This document shows, one piece after another, positions 24,236 through 37,100 of a stretch of 64,000 nucleotides of DNA. The stretch spans positions 558,001-622,000 of the forward strand of contig JAYKKR010000001.1 in the NCBI GenBank assembly GCA_036971615.1, in the 5' to 3' direction. This DNA is from Amyloporia xantha. Taxonomy: Eukaryota; Basidiomycota; Agaricomycetes; Polyporales; Adustoporiaceae. Under the pieces are notes generated by a model, which had not been told where the DNA came from, searched no databases, and saw only the letters and a program-made list of their open reading frames with translations. The number at the start of each line of letters is the position of its first letter. Position 1 is the first letter of the stretch. The position numbers were made by a program, and so were the translations under genes.

Positions 24236-24973
24236 ATGACTTCTCATCCCCGTCCGATTCTCAAACGGGAGTCGCCTCCCCCACCACTCCCCACTGATCT
24301 CCCATTCGCAACGTGCGACCACATTTCATCGCCCCACGTCCATTTCCCTCCCACCCCATGCATGTCCTCCCTGCGCTTCACACATTCGTCAAATACATAT
24401 GACCGCGCCCCTATCATCGTCTCTCCGAACGAATTCTTGCTGCCGAAAAGAGGGCGCAGGATGCAGTCTCCTCCCGTCACTCCCCCTGTGAGCACTCCTG
24501 AGAGGGGTCGATCGCGCAGTCGCAGCCGCGACAGCAGTGATATGGAAGAGGATGTTAAGGGCAGCTACTTCCATCCACGTGCGTACGAGGCTTGCACCCT
24601 CGAACCCCTTCACGTTTCCAGAGCGACATTCGACATGCCCTCTCCACCAACCCTTATTCCCGATCTTTCACCCTCAGACGAGTCAGACGATGTCGTTCAG
24701 ACACCACCAGATCCTGAGGTGTCCGCCTTGATAACTGTACCCATTCGGAGCGACGTGACGCGTGTTTTGAATCGGCGCACGCCCACTTCTGTCTGCGAAG
24801 CACACAGAGACGGTGTCAGTGCAGTGCCTTTGTCTGGCTCCGACCTCCGCCCGGTGAAGACACCGTCGCAAGGAAGGAAGGGACCCAGGCCAAGACTAAG
24901 CAAAAACAGTGTGGTCAAGAGTGCGGTGTCGTTCGCAACGAGTCTGGACGAGGGCTGCTTGGGTGGTTTTTGA
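24236..24973 (+). CDS. Conserved hypothetical proline/serine-rich protein
   Basis: Single exon, 245 aa from ATG 24236. It starts MTSHPRPILKRESPPPPLP and contains HVHFPPTP, RFTHSSNTYDRAPIIVSPN and an SR-like run RGRSRSRSRDSSDMEED. The combination PILKR, HFPPTP, YDRAPI recurs in agaricomycete hypothetical proteins as far as I recall, so this is probably a real gene. The protein is predicted to be largely disordered and basic-acidic mixed; I cannot give a function. The frame is open further upstream to 24134, but 24236 gives the conserved start. Confidence 0.7.
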   Translation: MTSHPRPILKRESPPPPLPTDLPFATCDHISSPHVHFPPTPCMSSLRFTHSSNTYDRAPIIVSPNEFLLPKRGRRMQSPPVTPPVSTPERGRSRSRSRDSSDMEEDVKGSYFHPRAYEACTLEPLHVSRATFDMPSPPTLIPDLSPSDESDDVVQTPPDPEVSALITVPIRSDVTRVLNRRTPTSVCEAHRDGVSAVPLSGSDLRPVKTPSQGRKGPRPRLSKNSVVKSAVSFATSLDEGCLGGF

Positions 24974-25563
24974 CTACGGGCGTTGCACTCTCCAGTCGCG
25001 TCTTTCCCCCAACCGCTTCCCTACTTTCATGGCCTCTGTTTCGTTTGGGTTCAAGTTTCTTGCAGGACAAGCATTGGATACCACCTCAGTTTTAGTCGAT
25101 ACCTGGTCCCTAACTCTAGCAGCTCTAATGTAACGCCTCCCGTTTCCTTGCATATTTGAATTTGACGTTCTCCGTTCAAACCCTACTTCAGTGGAAAAGA
25201 CGACGCAAGAACCACTGTGCATGTGAGAATTGCGCTCAGTTGGATTGCATCGCATCGCATCCCCCCCGGGTTTTTGAGAAAGCACACCAGGCGACAGCGG
25301 ACTCGGAACGAGATAATCTGACGAGTTGTATGGTCATTGCTGAAACAGGCTACCCCATTATCGGTGTCGATCAATCTCAATGGTCCCGAATTCAGGTCCT
25401 GTATACATTCAACTTCTATTGCGACATACTCGGCAGCGAGAACAATGGATACACTGTCCGGGTCATTCTAATTCAGTACACCCTTACTCGCTATGATACA
25501 CGTTACCACACACATTACATGCAACATACAACAGAGCAAACTAGAAAGTGTGCTACCGACAAT
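24974..25563. other. Convergent intergenic region
   Basis: 590 nt between two convergent genes. No coding or structural signal seen beyond an open frame at 25156-25761 that mostly shadows the P450 3' end. Confidence 0.5.
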
Positions 25564-27647
25564 CTAGAGATTCGGACCTGGCTGACGTTTCCTGAACATG
25601 ACAGTCGCAGACTGGTTCGGGATGACAGAAGAACCAAACCATTGGTTCTCTGGGCGCCCGCCATCACCCTCAAATTTCACGTCGTAGTTGAGGACAAGCT
25701 GTGCAAGCACTGCCTTGAGTTCGTTGGCAGCGAAAAACCTCCCAGGGCTGCGGGGACATAAGAAGGTTAATGACATACGATAGAGTAATGAATTTCTACA
25801 CTGACCAAGCATGTTTGCCATGGCCGAAAGAGACATACTCGGGCGATGTGGTGACGTACTGGTACTTGATGTGCTGGCTTTCCTCCCCTCGCATGTCAGA
25901 GAACCGGAATGGGTTGAAGACATTTGGCTTGTCGTAGTTATCTTCATCAAAGTGAGTACCCTCGGCCGCGGCGCCACACAGCGTGCCTGCAGGAATCAGA
26001 GTGCCGTCGGAAAGTGTCACGTCCACCAGCGCCTTGCGGATCACGGAGACTGCGAAGCACACATAATGAGTACACCGACAACCAGAGAATAGTGTAGTAT
26101 TGCCTACTGCCGCTGATTCCATTCATCCTCTGGGATTCTCTCATGAAGCTATCTAATTTCCACATCTTGCCCACTGCTATTTTGGTCCATCCGTCGGTCT
26201 TCACGACACTCTCAATTTCCTCTCTGAGCGGTTGGCTGAATTGAGGATTTGCAGCTAGGTGATACAGAGCATGAGTGAGACTCTGGATAGGCGGCAGTAG
26301 ATGAGCTGTCCCATAGTCGTGCGAGAGACAAGTAGTACATACAATGGATGATGTGTGAATGGCCACGAAATTGGACGACAGCAACGCCGATACGACCAGG
26401 TCTACGGATTGACCAACAGCTCGTCCTTCTTCGATGAGCCACATCATCAAGTCGTTCTTCGGATGGATGAAGACAGTCAAGGTATCGTCAAGTTCGATTA
26501 CTAGTCCGACTCACAGGCTTGTCAGGCCAATCTCCTCCACGCTCCTCCAGCTGTCTCAGGCGCTCCTGTATGATGGGCTTCATCAATGTAGAGAAACGCT
26601 GCACGGCTTTCCGCGACCATGGCAATAATGGCCCGATAATACTTCGATGAAAAATAGCGAATCAACACGCCGTGACACCAGCACGTCTGTACGTTCTACT
26701 CACGGCTTCAGGATCGTGGGGACGAGACCAAGCACAAACCTCCCTTTACCCACCTCACGGGGGAAATTGACAACTAATTTCAGATATTCGGGATCTTTGC
26801 CTGTCAAGTAGTCTGATTTGTGGGCGATGCAGTAAAGTATATGGGGAGTGTACGCACACATAGGAAGACCTACAAAGACGCGATTGCTAGCCCGGCACAC
26901 GATCTGCGACATTGTGGCAAGCCCAGGAACAGCGACCCATTCTATCATACAATTTCGGTACCTTGAAGAGGCAAACAAAGAAGATGGGACTCACCATTAC
27001 TGTTCCCACGGATGATTTCTTGGCAAGCATCACGAATCTCATCAACAACCTCTGGAAGAACAGTGGCCAGGTTACGAGTGAGAGGCCCTTTGATGACAGC
27101 AATGTGAATTGGATGGTCGATGACGTCTGCCGCGATAGTGTACTTCGTTTGCACCAACTGCTCAAATTCGCCGGTTCATTAGTCGGTTCACAGCTGAGAT
27201 ATCACGAACTTTCATGCTCTTACTTCTTCTGCAGCATCCAGGAATGACATTTGGTCGTCGGGCATCTTGCGAAGTTCTTCATTCATTTTTGCGCCGCAAA
27301 CGATGACTACCCATCGATCAAGTAAAGGGATCCTGAACGCGGACCCGCGATACTAACACCACACACTGCCATATGAGATGGATAAATGTTGGTTGAAGAA
27401 GTGACTAACCTTGGCATATCCTTCTTGCAGAATTTGCCTGGCATGGCGAGTGAATCTGAGTGCCCCAATGTAAGACAATCCTGGTGCAGAAAGACCAACT
27501 GCAGGAATAGAGTATAACTGACAACCATCATCAGCTGATCGAACACACTGCAGCATATTCATAACGTACAGGGTTGGATCTTCTATAAAGGAAGATAAGA
27601 ACCGGAATTGCAGCAATAACGGCGCAGACAAGCTGTGTCGTATCCAT
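25564..27647 (-). CDS. Cytochrome P450 monooxygenase, CYP512-like (paralogue)
   Basis: Eleven exons on the minus strand: 27647-27570, 27517-27410, 27352-27224, 27157-26995, 26941-26858, 26800-26704, 26641-26515, 26456-26343, 26282-26108, 26049-25806, 25747-25564. Total 1503 nt, 500 aa. Motifs: anchor in the first 25 residues, ExxR (ESQR), NPFRFSD, heme loop FGHGKHAC with Cys440 and PGRFF; the Cys codon is again split by the last intron. Seven internal exons have exactly the same length as in the 1722-3812 gene (108, 163, 84, 97, 127, 175, 244 nt), so the two are ancient duplicates within one family. ER monooxygenase, substrate unknown. All introns here are GT-AG. Confidence 0.9.
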
Positions 27648-29164
27648 ATTAGAATTTCGAGCGGGAAGAATATGGGCAGGGCTTGAAAGCCTGGTAGCAC
27701 CGCAATCCTTCTTTTATGTAGATTCTCTCGTCGTCTGAGAGATATTCTATGTTCAGCTTATCCTATGTTCTCACGACAGCGCGGGGGTAGGGAGGCTGCA
27801 TCTCGAGATTGTGCCTATATATTGCTTCCGCAAGCAGGTTACAATGCGTTCTTGATGAATCGTCTACAGCACGGACGTAAGGGTGGAGTCGCCACGTTCT
27901 TTCTGCCGACGATGTACGTCGGAATGGCGCCCCGGCTTATGACAATCTCATATGACATACCTGACTAGCGTTCATCCTGGCGATATATTACAGACCGAGG
28001 CGGCCCCAGGAATGATTACAACTGGATCCCAGCGTCGAAGCGAGCAAATCTGGAATGGATGGCGTAGCATGTTGCTAGTAGCCCGTCGGCTACGCAGTAA
28101 ACCGATAGCGGATGGCATGCCTCATGCTAATACTGCGTTGAAATCGCTCCCCTAAGTGTGTCAATCCTCAGTGATGTATCCAAGCCAAACTACCGGTATT
28201 ATAAGCTTACGTCGTCAACAGGGCTGATGCCGAGGTACAGCAGTATGTCATTTCGCAAATAATCTTAAAATGTCAATTCTCGATCGTACCACTCTATTGA
28301 ACAAGTGATTACGCCGTGCACCGTGCAGCCTAGATCCCCGGGGAGATAGATAGAAGCATTGGCTGACTCGAGCTCCATTGGGAACCGCCACCCGGAAAGA
28401 TCGGAATACTAGAAGCAGTAGGAATGGAAAGAGCAGTAGATCATATACGGAATTTCTGGCGGGACCGCAATTCAGTTATTCGCTTGATTTATAGCATGGA
28501 TGTCATTCGCAGATGGACAGAAGTACGCATGTCAGACGACAATACTGAATTGTCATGTCATGGATCACTGCGGACAATCTGCCATAGACAGTGGCTCTCA
28601 ATCGCCGCGAGTACCAATGGGGCTGAGCAAAAAAGATAACCAGGGTCGTTCATTATTAGTGGGTAACAGTGCGGCCTAGGAACAAAGATGTACGTAACAT
28701 ACCTGTATGGTCCCAAGGCCTTTCGCGGGACATTTGCACTCACACGAGGCTGGGGCGTGTCAATATTTGAGAATCAAGCTCCACATGTCTTCGAGCTGTA
28801 GAAACCGAAGACAAATGCTACCAGACCGAGCGGCAATTCAAGGCGCCATGGATGTGTCTTGGGTCTGGACTTCCAGGAATCTGACCAATTTGCGACAGCT
28901 TATCTGGTAGCAAAGACAACTCGCGGTGAGAACGCGCGAGGTGCTTGTGATCGTCTCGAACAAGAAGATCGTTGTTGATGAGCACTTTTGCCTCATGTAT
29001 TCGACTTCGACAGGCTTGACCATGTCCCATCAGCATCACGCAAACAACATCTGTTGTTTGAATCGCAGCAAAAAAGACCACGACAAGAAGGGAGCCATAT
29101 TAGATGGTGTGTAGGATAAGGTGTACAAACTTGCACAGGACCGCTCTGCGATGCTTCTGCTCCT
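27648..29164. other. Intergenic, nothing recognised
   Basis: 1.5 kb between the P450 promoter side and the 3' end of the DUF2235 gene. Short frames (28424-28639 +, 28818-29081 -) show no domain. It may contain degraded sequence but I cannot assign it. Confidence 0.5.
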
Positions 29165-31236
29165 TCAATCCACCCACACAGGGTCCTGCGTGAAAATGGC
29201 GTTGGGCTTGTATGATCCGCCTACCAAGTTCTTAGCCTGAAGACGGATGTCCACACTCCGGTGCACATAGAACGGCTCGTGCGTGGGAACCTTCCGTCCA
29301 CGGCCCATATTAATCCTACGAGCATCGTGTGAGCGGTATCGATGCACTGCACGAGACGCCTTCACTCACATCAATCTATTTGTCCATTTGTGCTCGGCAT
29401 CTTGCACACGGTGTTCCAGCGGTATTACCTCTAAAGCCCACCAATAGGGTGCCAGCTTCAGCTGGTCGTAGATGGGGCACAGGGCATCGATAAGATCCTC
29501 TTCTTCCTCGCTCTTTGGCAGGGAATCAGAGTTCACGAGTGTGGCGCCGGTAGAATCCCGCAGATGACTGGAAGGAAGCGGTGACGATGAATAGATGGCT
29601 GGCGCTCGCGGCTTGACTTCTGGGTAGAGAGCATCCGGATCAAGCCCAATGTTTTTGAGGCCATCCGCGTGGAAGCGAATGCCGGTCTTGTTGAGGAAAC
29701 ATTCGCGGATCATCCAGCGCAACGGAATGCGTGCGAGGTTGTGCTTGCTGTCGTTCGGTACGGATCCCCCGCCCACATCTGTATCACTGAGTAAGCACCA
29801 TTGCTGATACTCACGGGAGATCCCGAATCGCTGCTTGATACATACCACAGTGGCATCCTGCGAACCAGACCTCAAGTACATTCGTTTTCTCATTGTGCTG
29901 ATCCTGTGCAGAGAACTCGGCTTCCAGTTCCGCATTATCCTTCTTCGGGGCGGAGCGCCTTTTGCCGCCCGACTTGGGCATATCTCCTGGCTGCGTGCCC
30001 AGCTTGTTCTCGTCCTCGGAGGGCCAATTGAAATGGTTCGCCTTGAACTTTGCGCGGTGTTCATCGAGAGATAGTGCATGGCGGAATGTACGGATAGCGG
30101 TGTTCGATGACGTGAATGGCAGCGTGTGGGGAATCAACCCGACAGAGCAAACCGTATCCCTGTGGCAACAGCTCGTCAGGATTTCCAGAATGACATTCGA
30201 GTACTTAGGAAACGGTAATGGATGTGTTCAATCACATACCATACACCAATGAAATCGATATCAACGTCCATCGAGAAGGCCTTCTTGAACGCTGTTGACT
30301 GCTTCCAGCCAGCTTCATCTGTCCGAGAGAACATCTTGTACGCGAATGGAACTTGCTGATGATTACATCTGGGAAGCAAGCCAACCTACGGCAATGTCAG
30401 CAGGTTGAATACCATACCGGCTAACTGAGTGGTCGAACCTTATGAACCATTCCAGCGACAGCCCGCGCAGTATATGCACCGCGCGAGAACCCAAACAGAC
30501 AAATTTTGTCGCCTGACTGATCTACAAAAGCGCGATCCTATTATTAGGCTTTCTGCAGTGCCACTATTCGGGTTGAATGCATACAATTCGTCATGAGAAA
30601 TTCATAGCCAGCTAAGAACACGAACTACTATAAGCGATAGCACGTGCAAGGAAAGAGTTATAACATACCCATAACATGGGCATCCAAATTCCATGCAAAC
30701 ATCTCATCAAGAGTCTCTGAAATATTGGCCCAGAATGGGGTAGCAATCTGGGGTATTGTGTACGTCCCGATACCAGCCTGTCAGTCGATTTCCGTAGTTG
30801 TGTCAATGACTGCTAAGGGATTCTGCCATGAGACGCACCTGGTAATAGACCATCTGCTCCGATGGTCTATCCTTCTGCAACATAGAAAACAGCATCACGA
30901 CGTTGGAGTTCTGCAATAGCCATAGCCGCAGAATGAGATTCTCCCACCCGTATGCTAAGTAAGGCGAATATTACTTACATCTGCGTCGAATTGATCGCCC
31001 GTGCCGTCAAAGCATAGCACCAGCGTCCTAGGAAGCCGATGTTGTGGCGGCGGGATAACATCCCTGTCGACGAAGTCACTAAGACTCCCCAAAACTGACC
31101 CGTATGGCGTGAACGCAGTATCTTCAGAACCCATGGATGGCGATGATAGCAGATGCGAGGTGGACGCCGCTGTCGATACCGAGGTATCTTCTGACGCGGT
31201 TCGCCCGAAATACGATGGGACAGGTGTGCTACCCAT
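29165..31236 (-). CDS. DUF2235 alpha/beta-hydrolase family protein
   Basis: Nine exons (31236-30979, 30910-30839, 30777-30669, 30611-30585, 30521-30439, 30385-30240, 30159-29846, 29778-29370, 29315-29165) give 1569 nt, 522 aa. Motifs in order: LVLCFDGTGDQFD near residue 77, nucleophile elbow GFSRGAYTAR with Ser168, GVWDTV near 232, and CHCDVGGG near 336. This set defines DUF2235, the family that includes bacterial type VI phospholipase effectors of the Tle1 group; fungal members are uncharacterised hydrolases. One exon is only 27 nt. The N-terminal 60 residues are Ser/Thr-rich and look disordered. The start is the first ATG giving a compact leader; the frame is open further upstream. Confidence 0.88.
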
Positions 31237-32111
31237 TGGTTGTATGCGAAAGGTGGCTGCGATAAACTTCTGGGAGAGATGGTGATGTGCCAGGGTCAAC
31301 ACATGGTCGCTGCCTTTATAGCATGGCGCGCAAAATCTACAACAACGGCGGTCTTTTGCGTAAGCCGAGAGGTATCTAATATGACAGTTGGACAACGCTT
31401 GAGGATCAGCGCTAGGGATGCGGCGCTGCAACACGGGAACATTTAAGGCAGTGTAACAATCATTACAGTGTTGGAATGCACCTAGTAAGGGCAATCGTCC
31501 ATTCCAGCAGTCAGTCGTAAGTCATGGGAGCGGCGTAGGCAGCGAAGCAGCGTTTTTGTGGACTAATGATCCTGGATAAGGGATGGCTCCCCGCTTCCCG
31601 CTCCAGGGGGTTGACTGTTTTGACTGTCTTCCATGTTTCGGCTGCTTGAGACGATTGAAGGACCTAATTAATCATTCTCGGCGTCGACGATCACCGAGAT
31701 GGGGCAGTGTACACGGGCGTCCAACCTTCCGCATGTGCGTCTGAGGTCACGGTGTCGCAGAGATAGTTACGACATAGCCCAGGGAAGAACATAGGAATAT
31801 AACTGCAGAAGGCGAGATACGCCTGTTCATGGCAGAGTAAGACGAAAGGAGCTGCCGATGTTCTGGAGGATTTGTTACGATATACGTCCACTGTCCCTGA
31901 GCTTGAAACTACAGCCAGATGCGACGGCAACCGAAAGGCGCCCTCCGATAGACACGGTCACATGACCGTAAGAGATTCCCTTTTCGTGAACGCTAATTGC
32001 GCTACACACGCAGGCTCCTCTCCATCCGTCTCCGAGTGGTAGGGGAAACTCATCCGAATATTCAGTGTCCCTTCCTAAAATAGTCTAGTCCGAGAGCCAT
32101 GTGCCAAAACT
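31237..32111. other. Intergenic upstream of DUF2235 gene
   Basis: Holds the promoter side of the DUF2235 gene. No recognisable ORF or element. Confidence 0.5.
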
Positions 32112-32753
32112 CCGCCAACTTTATTTCCCTCTACCACTCTGCGACGGCTGGCACAAAACATTTGTAAACAATGCCAGCCACAGCGCCGGAGCGTGAAAAA
32201 GAACGTTGAAACTTTATTGACCTAACCCTAGCTTAACGAGAAATAGTTTTTGAAATCTCATTTTGGGATATGTGGTGCGGCTCTATAGTTACAGGTACCA
32301 CTGTAAATGTGCAGCCTTGAATTCAACAATGTCAGAGAATGCTCGCCTCTACGCCCAGATTGCGGCGTCGTCATGTACTAAGTACATCACCGCAAGATGC
32401 AACATTGTTGGATCTATCATTCGTCAAGGACTTGCTTGAGTCTTCGACACAGCTTCTCTTTGCATTTCTTAAGCACACGGAATCTCGCCGCCATGTTCAA
32501 GACGGGATTTTCAAGATGGCGAGCAAGTCCCAGTCTCAACATCAAAGAATTAGTAACAGAAATCAAAGAATGGCACTTCAATGCTCTTCATATATGCCAG
32601 GAACAAGTAGATAGTGCGAACGGCCAGAACAACATTGTTACATAATCGATGTGTGAGAGAGGTTTCTTTCATCCTCCGACGGTGTGGCACGCATTGTTTA
32701 CAAATGTTTTGTGCCAGCCGTCGCAGAGTGGTAGAGGAAAATAAAGTTGGCGG
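32112..32753. repeat. Fold-back / MITE-like inverted repeat
   Basis: 63-bp arms at 32112-32174 and 32691-32753 are reverse complements with one mismatch. Each arm also carries an inner palindrome (left: GGCTGGCA ... TGCCAGCC at about 32146-32179). Partial similarity continues outward to about 32101 and 32774. The 516-bp middle has no convincing gene. Consistent with a non-autonomous DNA transposon; no clear target duplication was found. Confidence 0.65.
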
Positions 32754-32774
32754 GGTTTGAGAGAGATTTGACAC

Positions 32775-34160
32775 GTGGATTACAGATCTCGAGAAACTAG
32801 TACATATTTAGGAAACGACGATATTCGGATGAGTTTCCTCTACACCGCCGTTCCTGTGCCACGTGAATCCCACTTGGGCGGTGCACGTGCCCCAGATGCG
32901 TCTCCCAGAACGGGGCAGCAGGGTGTCCATGTCGAATCCACGTGTCGAAGAAATTGGGCCTATCGTGGCTCCCGTCCAGTCTGCCGCCACTCATGAATTC
33001 ATCTGGTACCCTGATGGCATCTTTGTAGGTACAACCTATGCACAACCCTACGTGTTGCACAATTGTATGCAAATGCTCGAATCTTTCAAATTCCTCTGAT
33101 TGTACCGTCAAATTGCAGTGAAATGAGTCATACAGTCAAATTAATATCATCCCGATGCAAGACTCGATAGCTACTTGATACCGCTCCCTGTAGAGACACC
33201 GTGTCCCTCCCACTCTATGCCCGCCAAGGAGACCTGATCATGCTGTCGACAGTTCTGACAACACCACCATTTAACCTGTATCCAGTAACCAGTTCCGTGA
33301 ACAGTATCTATGAAAATTTTGAGTTTGAACCGCATAACTGTCCATATGACTGTATATGTACCTTTATTGCAGCCAACTCGGAGCCAAGGCGAGCTCCTTG
33401 ACCTTGTGAATGTCCCACCAAGGGCCGTTGGAGACATCTAGTGAGACGAAGCTGTGCGCGAGCCTGTCTCGATGAGTCAATGAGTTCGACGTGGTCACAA
33501 GTCAGCGGATTGAGCAGACCTTGTAACTTTCCTCGTTAAGCTTGACATGGGTCCTGATGACGTCCTGTAGATTGATGTTAGTGTCTGTGGCCCGTAACAG
33601 TGACACGGTTCTTCCGCGGAGCGAGCAGCTCAGGGTCGCACAGAGTGATAGGATAAGTAAATGCATTTCGCTACTCTTCCCCATACATTGGACGCACTCA
33701 TACAATGTGCGGAGCGAACAGCTCGGGAACACGATATCACAGCCATAGTCTACGAAGGCAGTGCATATTTGGTGCATATGGCCAAGAAACGAAGAAACCG
33801 GACGCAGACGCAGCAGGTCGATTGCGATGAAAACTGTCCGACTTCTCACGTGACCCAGTATCGGCCAGCGCAAAGTGATTAGAACGAGAGTAAGATGACC
33901 ACCTCAGCGCGGGCTGGAGGCGGATCTGCCCCGCGGTGGACCTTGCATGGCGGCAGGATGGACAAAATCTAAAGATAATGGGACGACGGGGTATTGTGGC
34001 GCGCGTAACTCGCGTGGAGCGCACGTTGGCCGCGTGGCTGCCACGCGATGGCGCAGGTCCTCCCATAGGAGCTGCGCGCAGCGCCACGGCGCAGAGCGCA
34101 GAGACGTCGAATTAGAAAGACCGCGCGGCGTACGCCGGCGCGCAGTCGCGGAAATGCTTT
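32775..34160. other. Intergenic with unresolved coding-like remnant and GC-rich hairpin patch
   Basis: Minus-strand frames at 33502-33873 and about 33398-33470 (ending in GPWWDIHKVKELALAPSWLQ) read like protein but do not splice into one frame by any junction I tried. From 33900 to 34160 the sequence is GC-rich with hairpins, for example CGCGTGG-CTG-CCACGCG at 34031-34047. No gene is claimed. Confidence 0.4.
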
Positions 34161-37100
34161 AGAAGTACTTTAAGATTACTATAGCTCAATATGAAATGAA
34201 TATTCGAAAGTGACCCAACCTCCGAAATTATTGTGCAAGGGGGCACCCTGCGAAAACGCGATTTAGTGGACATGTAAACTCACGCCTCACGCGGCGACGC
34301 GCATACAAACAGGTACAAACAGACAGCCACTGCAACCTCATGGGGGAGTGAGAAAGTGAATAGAAATAGAGCAATTGAATCACTGTTGAGCCAAGCCACA
34401 CTATATTAAAGCATAAAAGTGTCTCAACCCTCCCCCTAGCCATGTCTGATTATAATTTGGATGGTGAATTGTGGGTCAATTTGGGCTTCTATTGATGGCT
34501 ATGGTTGTATGAACTGATTTTGAATGCAGAGGCCAATTAAATGGTCAGAATGAAAATATAATTGCTGCTGCAGAGGAAAATCAATTGTTGTGAGTGCTTT
34601 TGCTGGATTTTGAAAGCAATTGAATAATGAAATGTAATCTTATGATAGCAGGCAAGCGCCACATACTCCGGAACGAGACCGTCATTCCGCAAGAGAGAGG
34701 GAGCGTGTAGAGCGACTTCAGATGACTTCGCCTACAATTCGGAGGCAGAGGCAGATCGCTCAAAGGGATATTCCTGCGCAGCCTATTTTTGCAGCTCCTC
34801 CTGTGCAAGTGCCACCGCCACCTCAAATGGGACCTTTGCATGATCCATTTGGTGGATATGGATACAACTACTGGGCTCAACCCCAGTATGGTGCTTATAA
34901 TTATTATAACCACTATGTGCAGAATCCTGGACCAGTCGCTGGACCTGCACAGATTCCGATTCAACCAATTGCTGAACCTTTGCGAGTGGTTCAAAATAAT
35001 GTTCCTGCACGGCGTAATTGGGATGCTGAATTACTTCAGGGATTTCAGCAACGTCACAGAGAACGGGTCAACAATCGTCAGGCTGGTAGAGCAAATGTTG
35101 CTGCCATTCCGGTCCAGGTGCAAGAACCGGTCTTTGCTTTGCCTGAAGGAGGACGCTATCAGGCATTACAAATGCAGCGACAGCAGCATGCACGGGATGT
35201 TGAACAGGCAGACAGGGATCGTAGAGTGCAGGAACATAACGATCACTTGGCACAACAGCATTTGATGGAGATGGAAGCACAGGCAGCACAGCAGGCACAG
35301 GTGGAGGTGGAGGTGGAGCAGCAGCATGTGGAGATTGTACAGGAACAGCTACAAGAGCTAATCGTACATCAAGCTGTACAGCAGTTGCCTCCTGGACGAA
35401 GGCCATATACGGAACCGGTCACGCGTAACAGCATAGGGCAAATGAACATAGTTTGCTCGCATTGTCAGGCACTGCACTTTCCAGAGGAAAGACTTTCGAA
35501 AAGCTCTTTGGCAAATCCAAAATTTGGCATGTGTTGTTTGCAGGGTCAAGTACAACTACCACCTTTTCAGCCACCTCCAGTTAGGTTACAACAGTTGTTC
35601 AAAGGGGTCGATCCGCGTTCAAGGGCATTCAGAGAGCAAATCCGACAGTATAATGCTGCATTTGCTTTTACGTCTCTGGCAGTCAAGGTGGACCATGCTA
35701 TATTGAACAGTGCTGGACCTTATGCATTTCGCATACATGGTGGACTCTACCATAACATGGGGAGTTTGCTGCCCACTGGAGATAGGCCACCGAGCTATGC
35801 GCAGCTCTACATACACGATCCGCATGCTGCGCTTCAGACACGGAATGCTCGGAATCCAAATCTCGATGCAACGGTGATGAATGACATTCAAGAGCTGCTT
35901 CTGGAGCACAATCCATTTGTCCCCTTATACAAACGGGCCTTCGAGATCTTGAATGACAAGCCACCAGAGGAACAGACAAATGTGCATGTTCAGATAAGGC
36001 TAAGGGAAACAGAGGACCGCCGTCGTTATAACTTGCCCACTGTCAATGAAGTCGCTGCGATCATACCAGGGAGTGGAGATGAAGATGTAAATCAACATCG
36101 GGATGTCATTTTGCGCTTAAGGGATGGGGAATTGAAGCGGATAAGCAATCTTCATCCACTGTACTCCCGCTACACTATGTGTTGCTGTTTCCACTTGGTG
36201 ATCAAGGATGGCATCCAGCTATTCCATCCATGCTTGGTGCAGAAGGTCAAGTCCGAAGCACTCATGTCAGCCAGCGGTGTTATTATGCCCATCGTCTCCA
36301 TCCAAGGATCATCGAGCTGGGTCATGGTGTGGTGGATTATGATTATTTGTTTCGAGGAGGGCGCTTATTTCAACAGTACTTGGTGGACGCATGGGCATCT
36401 GTGGAGGGATCCAACCTTTCTTGGATTCAACACCATCAGAAGGAAATTCGTGCAGATGTTTATCAGGGTTTGGTCGATGCTATGGAAGGTGGTGACCATG
36501 ATGTTAATCTTGCTCGACAAGGCCAGCGCATTATTCTTCCTTCCTCTCATGCCGGTAGTGCACGGCACATGTACCAGCTCTTCCAGGACTCTATGGCAAT
36601 TTGTCGACATTATCGGAAACCGGACATCTTTTTGACAATGACAGCCAATCCGAACTGGCCAGAAATTCAGGAGGCATTGTTGGAACTGGAGGGAGAGGAT
36701 GGTGATCCTGATCAGCCAAGGCGTCATCAAACTGCTGCAGACCGTCCTGACATTGTGGCCAGGGTTTTCTATCAGAAACTTCAAGTCCTCCTTAAGAAGA
36801 TCAAAGGAGGCTTTTTGGAGACCTGGCCGCTGATGTTTATACCATCGAGTTTCAGAAGAGAGGACTGCCACACGTCCATCTTTTGATCTTTCTGAAGGAA
36901 CCGCACAAGATCCGTGATGCTGCACATGTGGACAGCATTGTGTCTGCTCAGTTGCCTGACCCAGTAGAGCATCCCATGCTCTATGCAACTGTGACCAAAT
37001 GTATGTTGCATGGACCCTGTGGACCGAACCATCCGAACTCTCCCTGCATGTCGGAGAATAGCACTTGCTCAAAGCATTATCCCAGGGACTTCTGCGAGGA

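Noticed and set aside
1722..27647. Secondary-metabolite gene cluster because of three P450s
   Set aside because: No PKS, NRPS or terpene cyclase between them, and housekeeping and transposon genes intervene.
28818..29081. 87-aa minus-strand frame as a gene
   Set aside because: No recognisable motif and no supporting exons.
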